Shown here one piece after another: positions 12,601-22,530 of a DNA stretch of 64,000 bases. The stretch is from positions 62,001-126,000 of the forward strand of contig JAODTK010005154.1 in assembly GCA_026419785.1 (NCBI GenBank). Reading direction: 5' to 3'. This DNA comes from Sclerodactyla briareus. Its lineage: Eukaryota > Echinodermata > Holothuroidea > Dendrochirotida > Sclerodactylidae. Made by a program: the position numbers and the translations under genes. The notes beneath the pieces were generated by a model. It was not told the DNA's origin. It did no database searches and was given only the letters and a program-made list of their open reading frames with translations. How positions within the stretch are numbered: position 1 is the first letter of the stretch; each line of letters starts with the position of its first letter.

Positions 12601-15600
12601 AGTGTGCAGCGCGTTGTATGTGTGTGGTGTGTCAGACGGCTCAGAGTTACTCCGTGGACCTTTGTCCCCCATATCATTTCATATCATAACACTGCTACCG
12701 TGAACTGGCTTATTAATTGACCATCTAGCAATTCTCCATATCGGCGTTTCGACACCAAGAGCCGGCCTGCGTGCGAACGCTGCGACCTCCTAATGATATT
12801 TAAGTAGCGTTTTTAGTTGCCATCTTCCGATGCAGCTGCGATGCCGAGGCCGAAATTTTTGATACATATCCAAAAAGCCGATACGCGCCGATGCGGGGTG
12901 TGCCGATGTTGCCGCAACTTCCGAAGAAAAAAAGTTAAGCTGCTCACCTACCGATATCTATCGCCGACTCATGCCCAGTGCATCGGGCAAGGACGTCGGC
13001 GAATAGATATCGGCAGATGAGCACCGGGCTTTAGGACAGGGTGGGAGAGTGTTCATCTGTAATGAACCGTTCTCGGGTCATATACGAGCAAGTAGTTTCG
13101 TGAATCTGTTGATATCAAATAATGCATAATGATCTAGCGGCGCAATCAATTCCAGTAATGATTATCGTAAGGTGCATAAAGAATGCAACTTATTCCTCTT
13201 CCGCTTTCCAGCCCCGATCTACTGCGGGACGGTAACAACACATAATCGTCCCTATCCTAACGTCAAACAGAATAACTCTACGATGAGAAACTAAAGTGTC
13301 CTTGCAACGGCGTCGTGTCTCGATTTCAACCTCTGGTGGATTCGGTGGTTCTTGATGCGGGTGCTATGGTCACTTCTAGCAGAGAAATGGACGACGGTCG
13401 CCAGAGCGAGTTTCACTGTACAGGAGCTTCGTTGCAATGGAGTCAGTAAGCCGTTTTCGAATAGTCACCAGTCGTGCGATCTCCTCTTAGGTATGCGTCC
13501 TGGCTCAATTTTTCACCAACCCGAATATGTGGCTACATTTGCATATTTGGAGAAAATCAGGCCCGGGAGGTTGTGTTTGGGATCTCATGAATCAGGAATA
13601 TTTGTAATTGAGTTTAACTGTAATATGGCTACAATGAAAGTACCAGCTCATCGGAATTTGGGGCCGTAGACCATACTGATTTAGTAGTTCACATAATTTG
13701 TGCGTTTTTCGAAAGTTGGCCCGGATTGGGGGGGGGGCGGCGGGGAACCTTGGTAGAGCTACTATCATTCCGATCAATTAACGTCAATCCCCATCAATTA
13801 CAGAGTTGATGTCACTGAGTCATTTGCCGTTACTAATTCGGATCATAAATGCAAATTTGCTGAGGGTCGTCACATGACCTATCGTTCATTACTACATTCT
13901 GCAAAACCAATAAACGACATGAAAATAAATAATAAATGAATCAAAGTGCATGAAGTTCGTAGATTTGGTCTATCAATCTTTCGGTGTAAGAAACTTTAGA
14001 GTGAAGCCAGGGTCTCGAGAGATCCCTGTGGTCAGAATTTATGGCAAATTCTCAACTTGTTCAAAGTTTAATAAAAGAGAGCCAAATGATACACTGCTAG
14101 AAACAGTTTTGGGACCATATTGAAGCACAACCATTCAGCTAAATGCCTGATTAGATTGGCAATTGTTGCGTAACTGGTGTTCTCAAAAATGCAGCATGTG
14201 CTTGTTTTCCCCAAATGTGAGTGTTTATTGCCCAACTGTTTTTCTAAAACTTTATAATTCTCATATAAGCCTCCCTGTTAATTAATTACCATTTGTGGAT
14301 TTTTTGCAAATCCCCACCCTCTCCTCCACCACGAGTACCCTGCACACTCTACGAGAACGATATCCCTGGTAAACACTAGTATTTACCCGTTGTGTTCTAA
14401 AAATCACGGTTTGCCTTCACCTAATATGGGGGTGCATATTTGGGGTAACTCTGATCGTTAGAAATTTGCAGGTAGAAATGGAATAAGCTCACTAATTTGT
14501 GTATCGACCGATCCATCACAGATAGTTTTTAAAAACCAGTAGTAAATAATTATTGTTCTACATATATTCAACCTTCTGCTAGTCCATTGCATTCGCCATT
14601 CTGGTGGAATTCAAGAATAATTTATTAGGCTTCGGAAAAATTCGGCAAAAGTGCCTGATAGTTTTTTTGCAAGAATCGGTCAGAAAGTGGCATACATCTT
14701 TCGGATCATTCGGTAATACTAAAAGTATTTTTGCCGCAGTGTCGTTGGTTCCTTATGTCACCCGACAGGATATTACCGTCTTATCAAAATGTCGTTCATT
14801 CCATAGCAAGGGATATGGTCCGTAAGATCAGTGCGTGTTCGTGTGGTTCATCGCGTTATTAATGTTTACCTCGTAGCAGATATCCGGGGGGGTGATTAAA
14901 AGGCTTGGTTTCCCAGACCCTGAATAGATTTTGGCATGACGAATCAGGTCATTATCGCTTTGAGCTCTCTCGAAAATATGTAAAAGCCGTAAATCAGCAA
15001 GTATGGTGCTGAACAACAGGAAGAAAATTCCCAACAGGCACATTCGTTCATTCCAGCTCTTCCAGATCAATATTTTCCTGACACACACCATTTCTAGTCG
15101 TCTTTTTTTCTGTCTCTGTTACGACTTTCTTTCTCGCCACCTTTTCCTCGCAATATCTTGTCCACCACAGATCATAGCTTATTCTTTATCAAGTGCAATC
15201 TTGAACGTCGCGGTAGCTGCTGCAATACGCCGTAGGTGTAGGATCAGGTAAACCCTTTTGAATTTCACGAAGGCATTTTTTTCTTTATCCCTAACATCCC
15301 ATACCTCCCCACTTAACATCTCTCCTCTCTCTGCTAGAAATCGCAATTATATGTAAATCCTGACCGAATTAACCATTGCAGACTAAACCCCACTGTTGAA
15401 AACACTCTCTTTACTGGGTCACCAGCCAACCAGAACATAATAGACGTGAGCGTGGGTGTGTTCAGAGCAAGTCACATCAAATTCGCCACGCGTGAGTGAA
15501 ACAGAGACCCCTACGCCAAATCGTCGTGGTCCCCTGCTCGCACACATCCACAGTAAGCTGTGATTGAGTGAGACTCTGATACTAACATCTTATTGCCTGT

Positions 15601-16480
15601 CGTGCCTCTGTAGAGCTAGGGAATAATTTACATCCCTCACTAAAAGCTTAATGGGGATGAGTAGGGGAAACTGGGGAATTAGGCTAATTGGATTTATTTG
15701 GAACTAATCAACACTATGCAAACATACGAACGACAAATGAACGACGGACGGAGAGACATGACGACCTGTAAAGCTTTACTTACCCGCAGCAAAAAAGACT
15801 ATATGAGTGAAGAAACAAAACGCATAACTGTATCTCCTAAATAATCGGTCTGGTCGTTTATTCCACACAGGGAAAATACCAGTGGTCTTTCCGATGATCC
15901 TACTATCCTCAAGCTGTCTACAGATTGCCTGTCAGGGGCAAGAAGGTTACGTAAGGTACCTGGAGCACGCGCAATCAAGTGTCAGCCTAACAGCACTAAG
16001 CGAGGTGACGTTACTATCTACCTGACATCCCCATGGGTACCCGATCGATCTTACTCAGCGAAATGGGAGAAGACACGACAGCGAGACGGCTTCTCCGCCA
16101 CTGGCCCTTTAATGACGACCCACACTGGGGCGAGGACCCCACAGGCGAATGGACCCTGGAGGTGCCATGACCCCGCAATCAGAGAATCTCAACCCTCACA
16201 GAGTGGACGCCTCGTGTTGCATGGCACCCATGAGTCTCCCTACATCGAACATTTTAAGCCCGCTTCGAGCTGCGTTAAGAATGATGAAGATGTGTACGCG
16301 ACGAAAAATATCACCACTCTTTACGAGAATGGTCTCCCATAGGTCCCGAATGACGACCTTCAACAAGCCTGCTGTCGGAGGAAGAGCAAGATTCTGGATG
16401 AGATGATGCGGAGCGAGGCGGACGATAGTACACCCTATGGTACCTTGTTCAGGTTTTCCAAATGCAGAGGAAACCTCCAC
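3502..16480 (+). CDS. PCSK2: Prohormone convertase 2 gene, partial (8 exons seen)
   Basis: This is a subtilisin/kexin-type serine endoprotease of regulated secretory granules. PC2 cuts neuropeptide and hormone precursors after paired basic residues, normally with the 7B2 chaperone. Exons seen: 3502-3654, 4330-4442, 7029-7238, 8775-8949, 9815-10030, 11743-11843, 13212-13445 and 15871 to about 16480. Together they give the propeptide cleavage site, Asp (MDDGID), His (SHGTRCA) and Ser (SGTSAAAPE) blocks and the P domain. GDGG instead of GNGG in the oxyanion-hole region is diagnostic of PC2. Nearly all junctions are AG/GT. Several exons are interrupted by 1-4 nt indels although residues on both sides stay conserved. 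I favour assembly errors over an unprocessed pseudogene, because splice sites and the active-site blocks survive. The signal peptide and most of the propeptide are not seen. Confidence 0.93.
4018..4050. repeat. Hairpin motif TGTCTCGCCTGAA...TTCAGGACGAGACA plus GT tract
   Basis: This is an almost perfect inverted repeat, with 13-14 nt arms and a 6-nt loop, directly after a poly-T run and followed by a (GT)n tract to about 4119. The same hairpin, with a simple-repeat tract downstream, recurs at 58356-58388 and, less complete, at 62407-62437. It looks like the start of a repeat family, here truncated, inside a PCSK2 intron. Confidence 0.75.
4330..4442 (+). CDS. PCSK2: PCSK2 exon with catalytic Asp
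   Basis: Starting after TTGCAG the frame reads KNTGQAETSTGLDLNVEAAW and continues to YTGKG, then (after a frame change) VTIAIMDD. Vertebrate PC2 has NTGQ-GLDLNVAEAW-YTGKGVTIGIMDDG here, so the segment carries the catalytic Asp. The true donor is GATGATG|GTAGGT. Four extra bases (a repeated AGTA near 4414-4420) shift the frame between YTGKG and VTIAIMDD. The same four bases create a second, good-looking donor, GGA|GTAAGT, at 4414. Use of that donor would remove the catalytic Asp. Confidence 0.88.
4945..5150. mobile_element. Short inverted-repeat element (MITE-like)
   Basis: The left end near 4949 reads TTGTGTGTAACTAGCACTG-CACCTATC. It is repeated inverted at 5104-5131 (GATAGGTGTACTAGTTACACA). 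Between the arms is AT-rich sequence and a long poly-C tract with one A. No coding capacity. The arms are about 25 bp with a few mismatches. I could not define a target-site duplication, so the boundaries are approximate. Confidence 0.5.
5160..6690. other. PCSK2 intron sequence, nothing recognised
   Basis: This is the rest of the intron between the catalytic-Asp exon and the catalytic-His exon. Open frames are short and none shows family features. A CA/ACAACA-rich low-complexity patch lies near 5665-5710. Confidence 0.6.
6691..6818. repeat. GT/poly-G and poly-C/AC mirror-paired tracts
   Basis: A (GT)n tract runs directly into 26 consecutive G (6703-6728). About 66 bp later come 12 consecutive C (6795-6806) followed by (AC)n. 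The two tracts are reverse complements, so they could pair as a long hairpin, and the G run alone could form a quadruplex. It sits in the PCSK2 intron upstream of the catalytic-His exon. Confidence 0.85.
7029..7238 (+). CDS. PCSK2: PCSK2 exon with catalytic His
   Basis: After TTCTCAG the exon reads GID then, with one extra T at 7037-7038, YLHPDLATNYN, then ASYDFSSDD, PYPRYTDDWF and NSHGTRCA. It ends with ICGV and (one base missing) GIAYNSKVA before the GTATGA donor. SHGTRCA carries the catalytic His. At least three separate 1-nt frame changes fall in 210 bp: near 7037, 7165 and 7209. Between them the residues track vertebrate PC2 almost position by position, so the original exon was clearly functional. 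Confidence 0.9.
7595..7745. repeat. Palindrome with 42-bp arms inside a dispersed repeat
   Basis: Positions 7624-7665 and 7669-7710 are reverse complements over 42 bp with a 3-nt spacer. I found no mismatch. The text before it (TTCGGTACGTGGGTT) recurs at 8395-8409, and part of the right arm (GAATGCT-CAAGCTGA) recurs near 8501, so a related repeat copy lies at 8382-8540 without the palindrome. The arms may come from an inverted local duplication. Confidence 0.85.
8130..8375 (-). mobile_element. tRNA-derived SINE (minus strand)
   Basis: Read on the minus strand, 8367 to 8306 looks like a tRNA head. It has an A-box-like stretch (CTCAGTCGGGTGGTAAGC), then a B-box-like GAGTTCGTATCAC. The body continues to about 8130. 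A related body segment lies at 23745-23830 on the same strand, sharing ACATTTTACATT-like and GTTTGAGCT text. The head is too degenerate and the fold too poor for a working tRNA. Pol III promoter activity is possible but unproven. Confidence 0.6.
8775..8949 (+). CDS. PCSK2: PCSK2 exon (IRMLDQPFMTD ... SASWGPQDNG)
   Basis: This exon is fully open between TTTTATAG and AATAG|GTAATT. It reads GIRMLDQPFMTDLIEASS, QLIDIYSASWGP and NGRTVDGPRDLTLNAIAEG, closely matching vertebrate PC2. RMLDQPFMTD is typical of PC2 among the convertases. No frame break is seen. It starts in the middle of a Gly codon, which matches the end of the preceding exon, and leaves two bases for the next. Confidence 0.95.
9020..9670. 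repeat. CAT/ATC-rich low-complexity intron segment
   Basis: Irregular runs of CAT/ATC triplets over about 650 bp fill most of the intron between two conserved PCSK2 exons. Open frames here give His-, Ile- or Asp-rich runs and are artefacts of the repeat. Confidence 0.85.
9815..10030 (+). CDS. PCSK2: PCSK2 exon with GDGG oxyanion-region motif
   Basis: After TTGCCAG the frame reads GRGGKGSIYVWASGDGG, then DDCNCDGYASSMWTIS, INSAINDGRTALYDE, and STLASTFSNGRNRHPECGV up to the GTAAGT donor. The Asp in GDGG replaces the Asn found in furin-like convertases and is a PC2 hallmark. Two Cys in DDCNC are conserved. The splice phase from the upstream exon needs one more G in the GGG run at 9814-9816, so a single-base homopolymer deletion is likely. 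The DESCSS of vertebrates reads DEFFSS here, which removes a Cys. Confidence 0.95.
11322..11372. repeat. 13-15 bp tandem repeat (TTCGTCACCTCTG) x4
   Basis: There are four near-identical units, followed by text (CATACATG, CAGGTTGAAACTTGG) shared with the (TTCG)n-headed segment at about 49284-49420. Both look like copies of one dispersed family whose head is a variable simple repeat. Confidence 0.75.
11743..11843 (+). CDS. PCSK2: PCSK2 exon with catalytic Ser
   Basis: After CTCAACAG the frame reads ATTDLYGNCTLAHSGTSAAA, then PEAAGVFALALEA, up to AA|GTAAGT. SGTSAAAPE holds the catalytic Ser. The exon is open and close to vertebrate PC2 throughout. The last two bases join C of the next exon to give Asn, as in vertebrate EAN. 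Confidence 0.95.
11863..13027. mobile_element. Non-autonomous inverted-repeat element in PCSK2 intron
   Basis: The left end (about 11870-11900) carries CATCTGCCGATATC and TTCGCCGAC. The right end (12985-13022) carries the reverse complement, GTCGGCGAATAGATATCGGC followed by AGATG. The arms are about 35-40 bp and the unit is about 1.16 kb. Inner copies of the CGATATC/GCCGAC words occur at both ends, giving subterminal repeats. A hairpin GAAGCGAT...ATCGCTTC lies at 11917-11942. No transposase-like frame is seen. A target-site duplication is not evident. Confidence 0.6.
13212..13445 (+). CDS. PCSK2: PCSK2 exon (end of catalytic domain, start of P domain)
   Basis: After CTTTCCAG the fragments read in order NPDL, RD, HIIV, LTSN, LYDEKLKCPCNGV, LDFNL, GFG, VLDAGAMV and FHCTGAS, up to A|GTAAG. 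Vertebrate PC2 has LTWRDMQHLTVLTSK, LHDE, NGVGLEFN and GYGVLDAGAMV, then FHCVGGS, in this order. At least five frame changes separate the pieces, making this the most broken exon of the gene. The order, spacing and splice ends are still right. Confidence 0.85.
13450..15868. other. PCSK2 intron, nothing recognised
   Basis: This is the intron between the two P-domain exons. It holds a poly-G tract near 13729 and AT-rich sequence. The open frames (all under 110 codons) show no family features. Confidence 0.6.
15871..16480 (+). CDS. PCSK2: PCSK2 last exon(s): P domain and C-terminal tail
   Basis: After CCACACAG the pieces in order are ENTSGLSDDPTILKLSTDCL, GYVRYLEHAQ, KRGDVTIYLTSP, MGTRSILLS, GFSA, WPFNDDPHWGEDPTGEW, TLEV, LTEWT and LVLHGTHESPYIEHF. 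These match the P-domain beta-sandwich of PC2 (VRYLEHVQA, RRGDLNI, MTSPMGT, WGED, LHGTQSAPYID). Frame changes occur at about 15935, 15998, 16031, 16112 and 16205. The C-terminal end is uncertain. One frame stops at 16342, while another runs as an acidic/Ser-rich tail to beyond 16480. A vertebrate-like amphipathic C-terminal helix is not obvious. Confidence 0.85.
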
Positions 16481-16619
16481 AGTGACGATTGGTGCTCATA
16501 CGGTGACTCATATGACCCTTCAATGGTGGAATCCGTCCAGAAAGTAAAATATCCTCATATTTCTCAGACGACCCTCTCCCACTATAACGAATTTACTTCC
16601 TTGATCTCGATTTAATCGT

Positions 16620-18590
16620 TGCCGCACAAAGTCTCTGTCAGGACTAAGTCTCGGTTCATGTGAACGACAATGTGTCGTTTCCTTCCCTTTTAACCTATTA
16701 ATTAAAGAAGTCACCGATGTAGGAAATTCCTTGCTAGGTTAAAAGTATCCTGGTTCGCCGAAAATGAGCAACCAAGTTCATGAATTTCCTGATGTCGTAA
16801 TCAGCTGTTTTGAAACGTGACAATACATCGATGTATATTATATTTGTTTTCCATTCCACACGTAGGACATCGAATTATTCATCTTAAAGCGTTTGGTTAA
16901 TTTGTTGGGACTGACTTCCTTTGAGGCTTTCTGATTGATCACCGATCCGAATCGAATATACCATCCTTCGAAACAGCAACCTAACATGTTTGATTGTATT
17001 CAATGAGATAAGTAGATGTCCATCGCGGTATCCTTAATAACGATTTACAATGTTTTGGAACTAGACCACAGATTCATGGAGCAGGAACAAGAAGAAAGAA
17101 ACATAAAAACAACGTTCCCTTCGCCACTGGTCCCCAAATCCGAGTGATATTTCGAGTAAGCAATGTATTAGGACAGAGGTTATAAGATGTGTGACATGAT
17201 CCAAATTTGACGGTACTATGAGTTTTCATTTGAATTCCGCAAACAGTACGCCTACACTCTAAAAAAAAAAACCTCTAGTCAGAAGGATCAAGTTTTTTAC
17301 TAGGATTGATTCACCTTGAACAGAAAATGATTACTTTTGCTTCGAAAATGGTGATTGATTTTATCCTTTTCTGGTGCCCATTTGATTCGATTTCTGTTCA
17401 GCAGACATTCCAGCGGAGAAGTTTCTCTCATTGTCTGTTGCACTGATGTACCAGATAGTGGAGAGTTGATCCCTGCACCCCTGTTACCATCTGCTCGGAA
17501 ATTCAGCAACCATTATTGCTATATAATGTCTACAGCGTCTTACAAACACTCATAGTGTTTCTATGCTCGTACTAATATTATGTTACTGAATCGTTGGCTC
17601 AACTTGGCTGTTGGCCGCATAATGGAATATCTCAGTAAAAGTTTTACTTTTGATCGAGGTCAGTTTGACTTGTTCCCTGGAATTTCTCGTACTCGTCGCG
17701 ATTATCAAATGGCCTCGGCTGTGGCTGCCTGATCTACTAGGCCTACTGCGTGACTTTGAAACGAATGTGTCTGTTCCAGATCATAATTTGGAAGGGCTTC
17801 GGAGAAAGCAAGAATAGCGTCTATGATCAGTCCAGCTACATGTATCCTAAATAGGTAGTTCCACCATGGACCCAATGTTACCCGACAAGCCACGTCCAAG
17901 CTTGGTCGTGCGTTACTTCCGTTTTTATGGTCTCATCCTTTGAACTTCTACTTTCAAATTTGCATGGAATATCCCACCTGCGTGACCAGAATAAATTCAT
18001 GTATCTGTGTGATTATATAGCAGTCTTACAAAGTAGTACTATTCTCATCTTCACAACGTCCTATAACTGTACTAGAAATATTTATTAGAATATTTATTCA
18101 GTGGTGTTTATTTATTTATTGCGACATGTCCAAGTTTGCTCAATTTTAGGCTAATTTACTTATAAACGTAGGTCTCTGTCATAGAGTACAGGCTTGTACA
18201 CACGTTTGTGGGGGCACGAAATCTGAGTTATATGTAGAGAAATCTACAAACTCCTTTAGCGGGAGTGACGTTCCCGGGAGTGCGCGTGGGAAGGCGTCCC
18301 TTTCGCCATTTCCTTACTGATTTCCTATCTTTGGAGTCCATGCGGAACAACTTCTCCGGGCGTGCACGCGACAACCACCCAATACAACTACGCCGCATTA
18401 GCTCATTGTAGGATTGATGTATCTGCTGTCAATACGGGCAAATGGGGGAGACTACTAACCTTGGCGGTGGGCGTCCCGGGAAGATATTGACGTGCACCTC
18501 GGTCCGAGAAGAATCCAATATAGAAAACTAGCACATAGGATGATGCTGTAATACGTGCGAATCCTTGTCCCACGCTGGCAGGACTTCTAA
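16620..18590. other. No recognised gene
   Basis: This stretch lies downstream of PCSK2 and presumably includes its 3' UTR. I see no coding or repeat signature I can name, and no clear polyadenylation site can be assigned. Confidence 0.5.
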
Positions 18591-18603
18591 TGCCAGGGTT
18601 CTG

Positions 18604-18830
18604 GAGGAGGCGGAGATGGTGCAGTGAAAGTTAGTCGCCTGATTCGCCGGACGATCCTATCCACCATGTCATGTCGGTACGGGGTACGGTGGTTTGGGAT
18701 TGTCCGCTGAGACACCCCGTTAGCTCATGGTTGGCGCAGTTTCGCGGTTACCTCAGGGAATTCGGGTGGACCTGTCCTCTGGCCCACAGGAAGTGGCATG
18801 TGGATGCGTCGGAGTGACTTCCGGGCGTGT
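18604..18830. repeat. Dispersed GC-rich repeat, copy 1 (partner at 51.53 kb)
   Basis: This block resembles 51531-51895 in the same orientation. Both hold GAGGCGGAGA, GTGAGTCGC- or TTAGTCGCCTGATT-like text, then TAGCTCATGG-TGGCGCAG followed by GCGGGTACCTC-like text, GGACAAG/GGACCTG, and a G-rich end. The TAGCTCATGG-TGGCGCAG part is faintly A-box-like, but no B box follows. Class unknown. It may be a piece of an inactive LINE. Confidence 0.55.
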
Positions 18831-18849
18831 GAGTGAATGAGTGCGTAAG

Positions 18850-20360
18850 TAGGTGTGTATGCGTATTGGCTAATTAGAAGTGGTAATATATGTTTGCGGA
18901 TGTCTTGGGGTCCTATGTGACCCGCGCATGCAAATGAGCGCTATGATTTGTGTACAAACAACTGTAGTTGATTGTCAAAAATTGTGTGGAACAAATCGTG
19001 TGTGTCTGACCAATTCTGAGCTGCTGAACCCTCTGGTTGTGAATGTCGTGCGCTGCGTATATATTTCTCCCAATAGAATTGTGCAATTTTATAGTCATTC
19101 CAAGATTTTATTTTAACTTTATCTATTTCACAGATTAATGATTATCTTGGCAGCGTACTTGGCAGCGAGAGCTTACACTCTTTTCTGCACCAGCTCTCAA
19201 TAGGCAGACAATAGAAGCTAATGTTTTTGCTTTCCTGAAAAGTTCTGACTACATGTTATTTTGCATTCTTCTTCTATTGAAATCTAGGCTGCAATTTGTA
19301 GTTGAACGTATAGTTATACTCTTCTTTGAATTCAGCCGAACTATGTTGTTTTTAGGAAAAGTCGGTACGATAGTGCGTATGTAAGAATAATGAAGTTTAT
19401 TAATGAATGTTTTAAAGATCTATTTGAATAAACTATTATATATAGTATCTCTTGTTTGTTCGCTTTCCTCCATTGTACGTTATAAGAAATGAAGAATAGA
19501 TGAGCCAATGATAGGGTCTTTGAGTGGGAGATGTGACGAATCACCAATCCTATGCAGATGGCACACCACATTATATCGCCCATCAGGTCAACGAAGATGA
19601 CATAACCACGATTACAATTACTGTCGAGCGATAGGCTAATAGGCGCAAGCAATACACCGTTCTTGGGAACGAAGCATCAACTCAAGATCCTTCCATTCAT
19701 CTCCAAATATCAACGTCATAGAACTCATCTGCAAAACTCACCTAGTCATAGTATCTATGTGTCTATTGCAGCGTAGAAAAAGGATATGGTAAATCGGCCG
19801 AAGTTCTTGAAAGAGGACTAGAAATTAACCGCAACCTTCACCAACCCAGGCAGACGTTAGTTGATCATGATTTGCGGGATAGCATAATATCCAGAGTATT
19901 TTCCAATATGATGAGGTGTTGCTTTTCTGGCAATCAACTTTGATACGTGAATAATTATCGTGCATGAATGCGTGGTAAATTGAAGAGACAGAACATATTG
20001 GGTATTTTGTGCGAGAAAAATTGCTGGCGCGTTGATTACTATGAATTACCCCATGCAATTCGGGCGAAAAGTCCGCGTGGAATTGATTAGACGCGCTACA
20101 TCGCACCAAATTGCATCTAAGGGCGCTGAAATTCATGTTCCCCAAGGGGACAGAAGACCCCTCCCCTGAACAGAAACCATCTACTGAAACAGAGGAATTT
20201 CTATTTTTAGCTCGAACCAGTATGCTGGTGGAGCTATTGGGATGTCCATGTCATTCTATCTACTCCATCTATCATTCTGTCTATCATTCATATCTATCCA
20301 GTCTGTAAACTTTTGCTTTGGGGCCACAAAATGTTATGCTTTGAATGATCTCGACCAGAC
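18850..20360. other. No recognised gene
   Basis: I see AT-rich sequence with short open frames only, and nothing that I can support as a gene or a repeat. Confidence 0.5.
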
Positions 20361-20369
20361 TTGATCACA

Positions 20370-21900
20370 ATTTTTATTGACTGGTGGGTCATCATTGACC
20401 ACTAAAAGGTCAAGGTCAAATGGGCATTGAAGGGGAACGATCTGGCCCAATAAGTGGAAAAACTGCAAACGCACAAACCCCTTTCTCCTACAAATTTTGT
20501 TGCAAGTGGATGTCGATATATTGATGGGCTATCAGATGATACCTTCGGGGGTGTCAGGATTTTTTATCCAAGGGTCACATTGGGAACGAGGGCCCATTGT
20601 ATGTAATTTCACACAATGGTACTTGGAATGAATCTCCTTCCACAAGCTTCAATGGTTTCCTTCAAAGTTACATGTTAAGTTCCTTGAGCGAGGGCCATTG
20701 GGGTTGTCAGGAATTTTGGGCCCAGGCCCCAGGTTGAGCCAAAAGGCGCATATGTGAAATACGCCAATATTGTATATCCTTCAAATTTAGTTGCACAGTG
20801 TTGATAGACTCAGTCATCAATATGGTATAATAGACGTACCTTGAGGTGTCCGGATTTTTTGTTCCAAAGTCCGACTCTGGCCCGAGGGCCATTGTATGAT
20901 ATTTCACACAATGGGCTTGAAATGAATCTCCCCCCCCCACCAATTCAATGATTTTCTCAAGTTTCAGGTCGTCCTTGGGTAGTGTAGAGGGGCCAGGGGG
21001 ATGTTCAAGACTTTGGCGTAGAGCCCAATTTATGAAATACTGTTAAATCTTCTCGCCTACAAAATCTAGTTGCACCATCCTGATGGTTCGGTCATAATGA
21101 TGTGCTAATAGCTGTACCTTCAGGGTGCCAGGAATTGGGACTCACGCCTAGTGTGCCTGAGGGGACCCACTATGTGGATTCTGCCAAAATGTTCTCCTCT
21201 ACATGTTTTGGTGCACCAGTAGGATATTCGGTCTTAATGATGGTTGTCTAACAGTCATACCTTTTGGGTGTTGTTTGGTTCGGATTTTTTTGCTCAAGGT
21301 CGCACTTGGGCCCGAGGGCCCATTCTATGACAATTTACCACAATGGTACTTGAAATCTCCTTCCACAAGTATCAAATGATTTTCTTTAAAGGTTACATGT
21401 CATGTCCTTGGTAGTGGTCCATTGGGGGTGCTTGCGAATTTCTGGCTGAAGGCCCCATGTGGGCCCTAAGGCCCAATCATGTTAAATTCTACGAAATGCT
21501 TTTAAAAATTTTGATGCACAACTCAGTGCTGATGTTCAGTCATAATTGATGGTCTAATAGCCAAACTTCGGGTTCTCAGGAATACGGGCTTGGGGCCCAG
21601 TTTGGGCCCGAGTGCCCATTTCGTGCAATCAGGCGAAGGTTTCTCCTCTACAGTGATGATGCTCTATCATAATGATGGGAATAGTCATACCTAGGGCTTT
21701 CAAGGTTTTGTTTTTGTCCAAGGTCCACTTGGGCCATACGGCCTATCTACTCTACTCCGGTGTCAATAAATGCATTTTTGACCCCCACACAGTCACGATG
21801 TCGACCAAACTTTGAAAATTGTTAATGACCCTTGAGACATGTTGAGTCAGGGAAGGTCAGGTCAAGGTCAAGGGGGCAATATAGGCCACTATCTAAAAAA
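20370..21900. repeat. Degenerate minisatellite of about 300-430 bp units
   Basis: Recurring phrases mark the units: CATTGTATG-ATTTCACACAATGG followed by GAATCTCC near 20594 and 20893 and a longer-spaced form near 21324; GGGCCCGAGGGCCCATT; TCAGTCATAATGATGG-CTAATAG; and TGTCAGGATTTTT. Units differ by many single-base indels and substitutions. No coding capacity. The edges at 20370 and 21790 both carry TCAAGGTCAA-type text shared with the array at 59-62 kb. Confidence 0.75.
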
Positions 21901-22234
21901 TGTCAAAATGTATCTCCTCCTACGAAGTACATTAGATTTTTTGTGTCATAATGTTTTTTTGGAGGGGGGTGCTCTCTTCAGCTTGTGTGCAGATTTTTGA
22001 TACAATATCATATAGTTTTGTTAGAATTAAAACAGTAACATCTGTGAAAAGAAGCAAAACAGTCATAAACTGTGTTGGGGATAAGGGAGGGGAGCTTGAA
22101 TTTCAAGTTCTGCAAACTTATATGGGTAGCCAGTTTTGTTGCTAAACTATCACTACTTAAGATTAAGAACATAACTATTTTGTCTGTAAATATCCAAATT
22201 CTAATAAACTTCATCTCTAAATCCTGCTTTGTAA

Positions 22235-22530
22235 TTTCCTAAATTCCCTAGCAATCCCCTGTGTTTCCTCCTGGAGATCACATTTCCTTAATTGATCTTA
22301 TTTCCCCATACTGGGTTGCTTGCCCCATCAAGCCTGACACCCCCGATCACCCCATCCCACCAGCAAGATGCTTGGAAATTTCAGACATTCCCTAGCAAGC
22401 CCCTTGTTACCCTCTTGAGATCCACATAACTTCCATAATTGCTCTCTATTTCCCATACTGGTCCCCCTACTGGGTTGCTGCCCCATCTCGCCTGCATCCC
22501 CAACTCAACCCCCAGCCCACATCACTGATG
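22235..22530. repeat. Two tandem copies of a 145-bp unit
   Basis: Both units contain TTCCCTAGCAA-CCCC, CCTCTTGAGATC or the like, ATTTCCC-ATACTGG, GGGTTGCT-GCCCCATC and a C-rich end. The offset is 145 bp. Identity is roughly 80% by eye. Confidence 0.7.
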
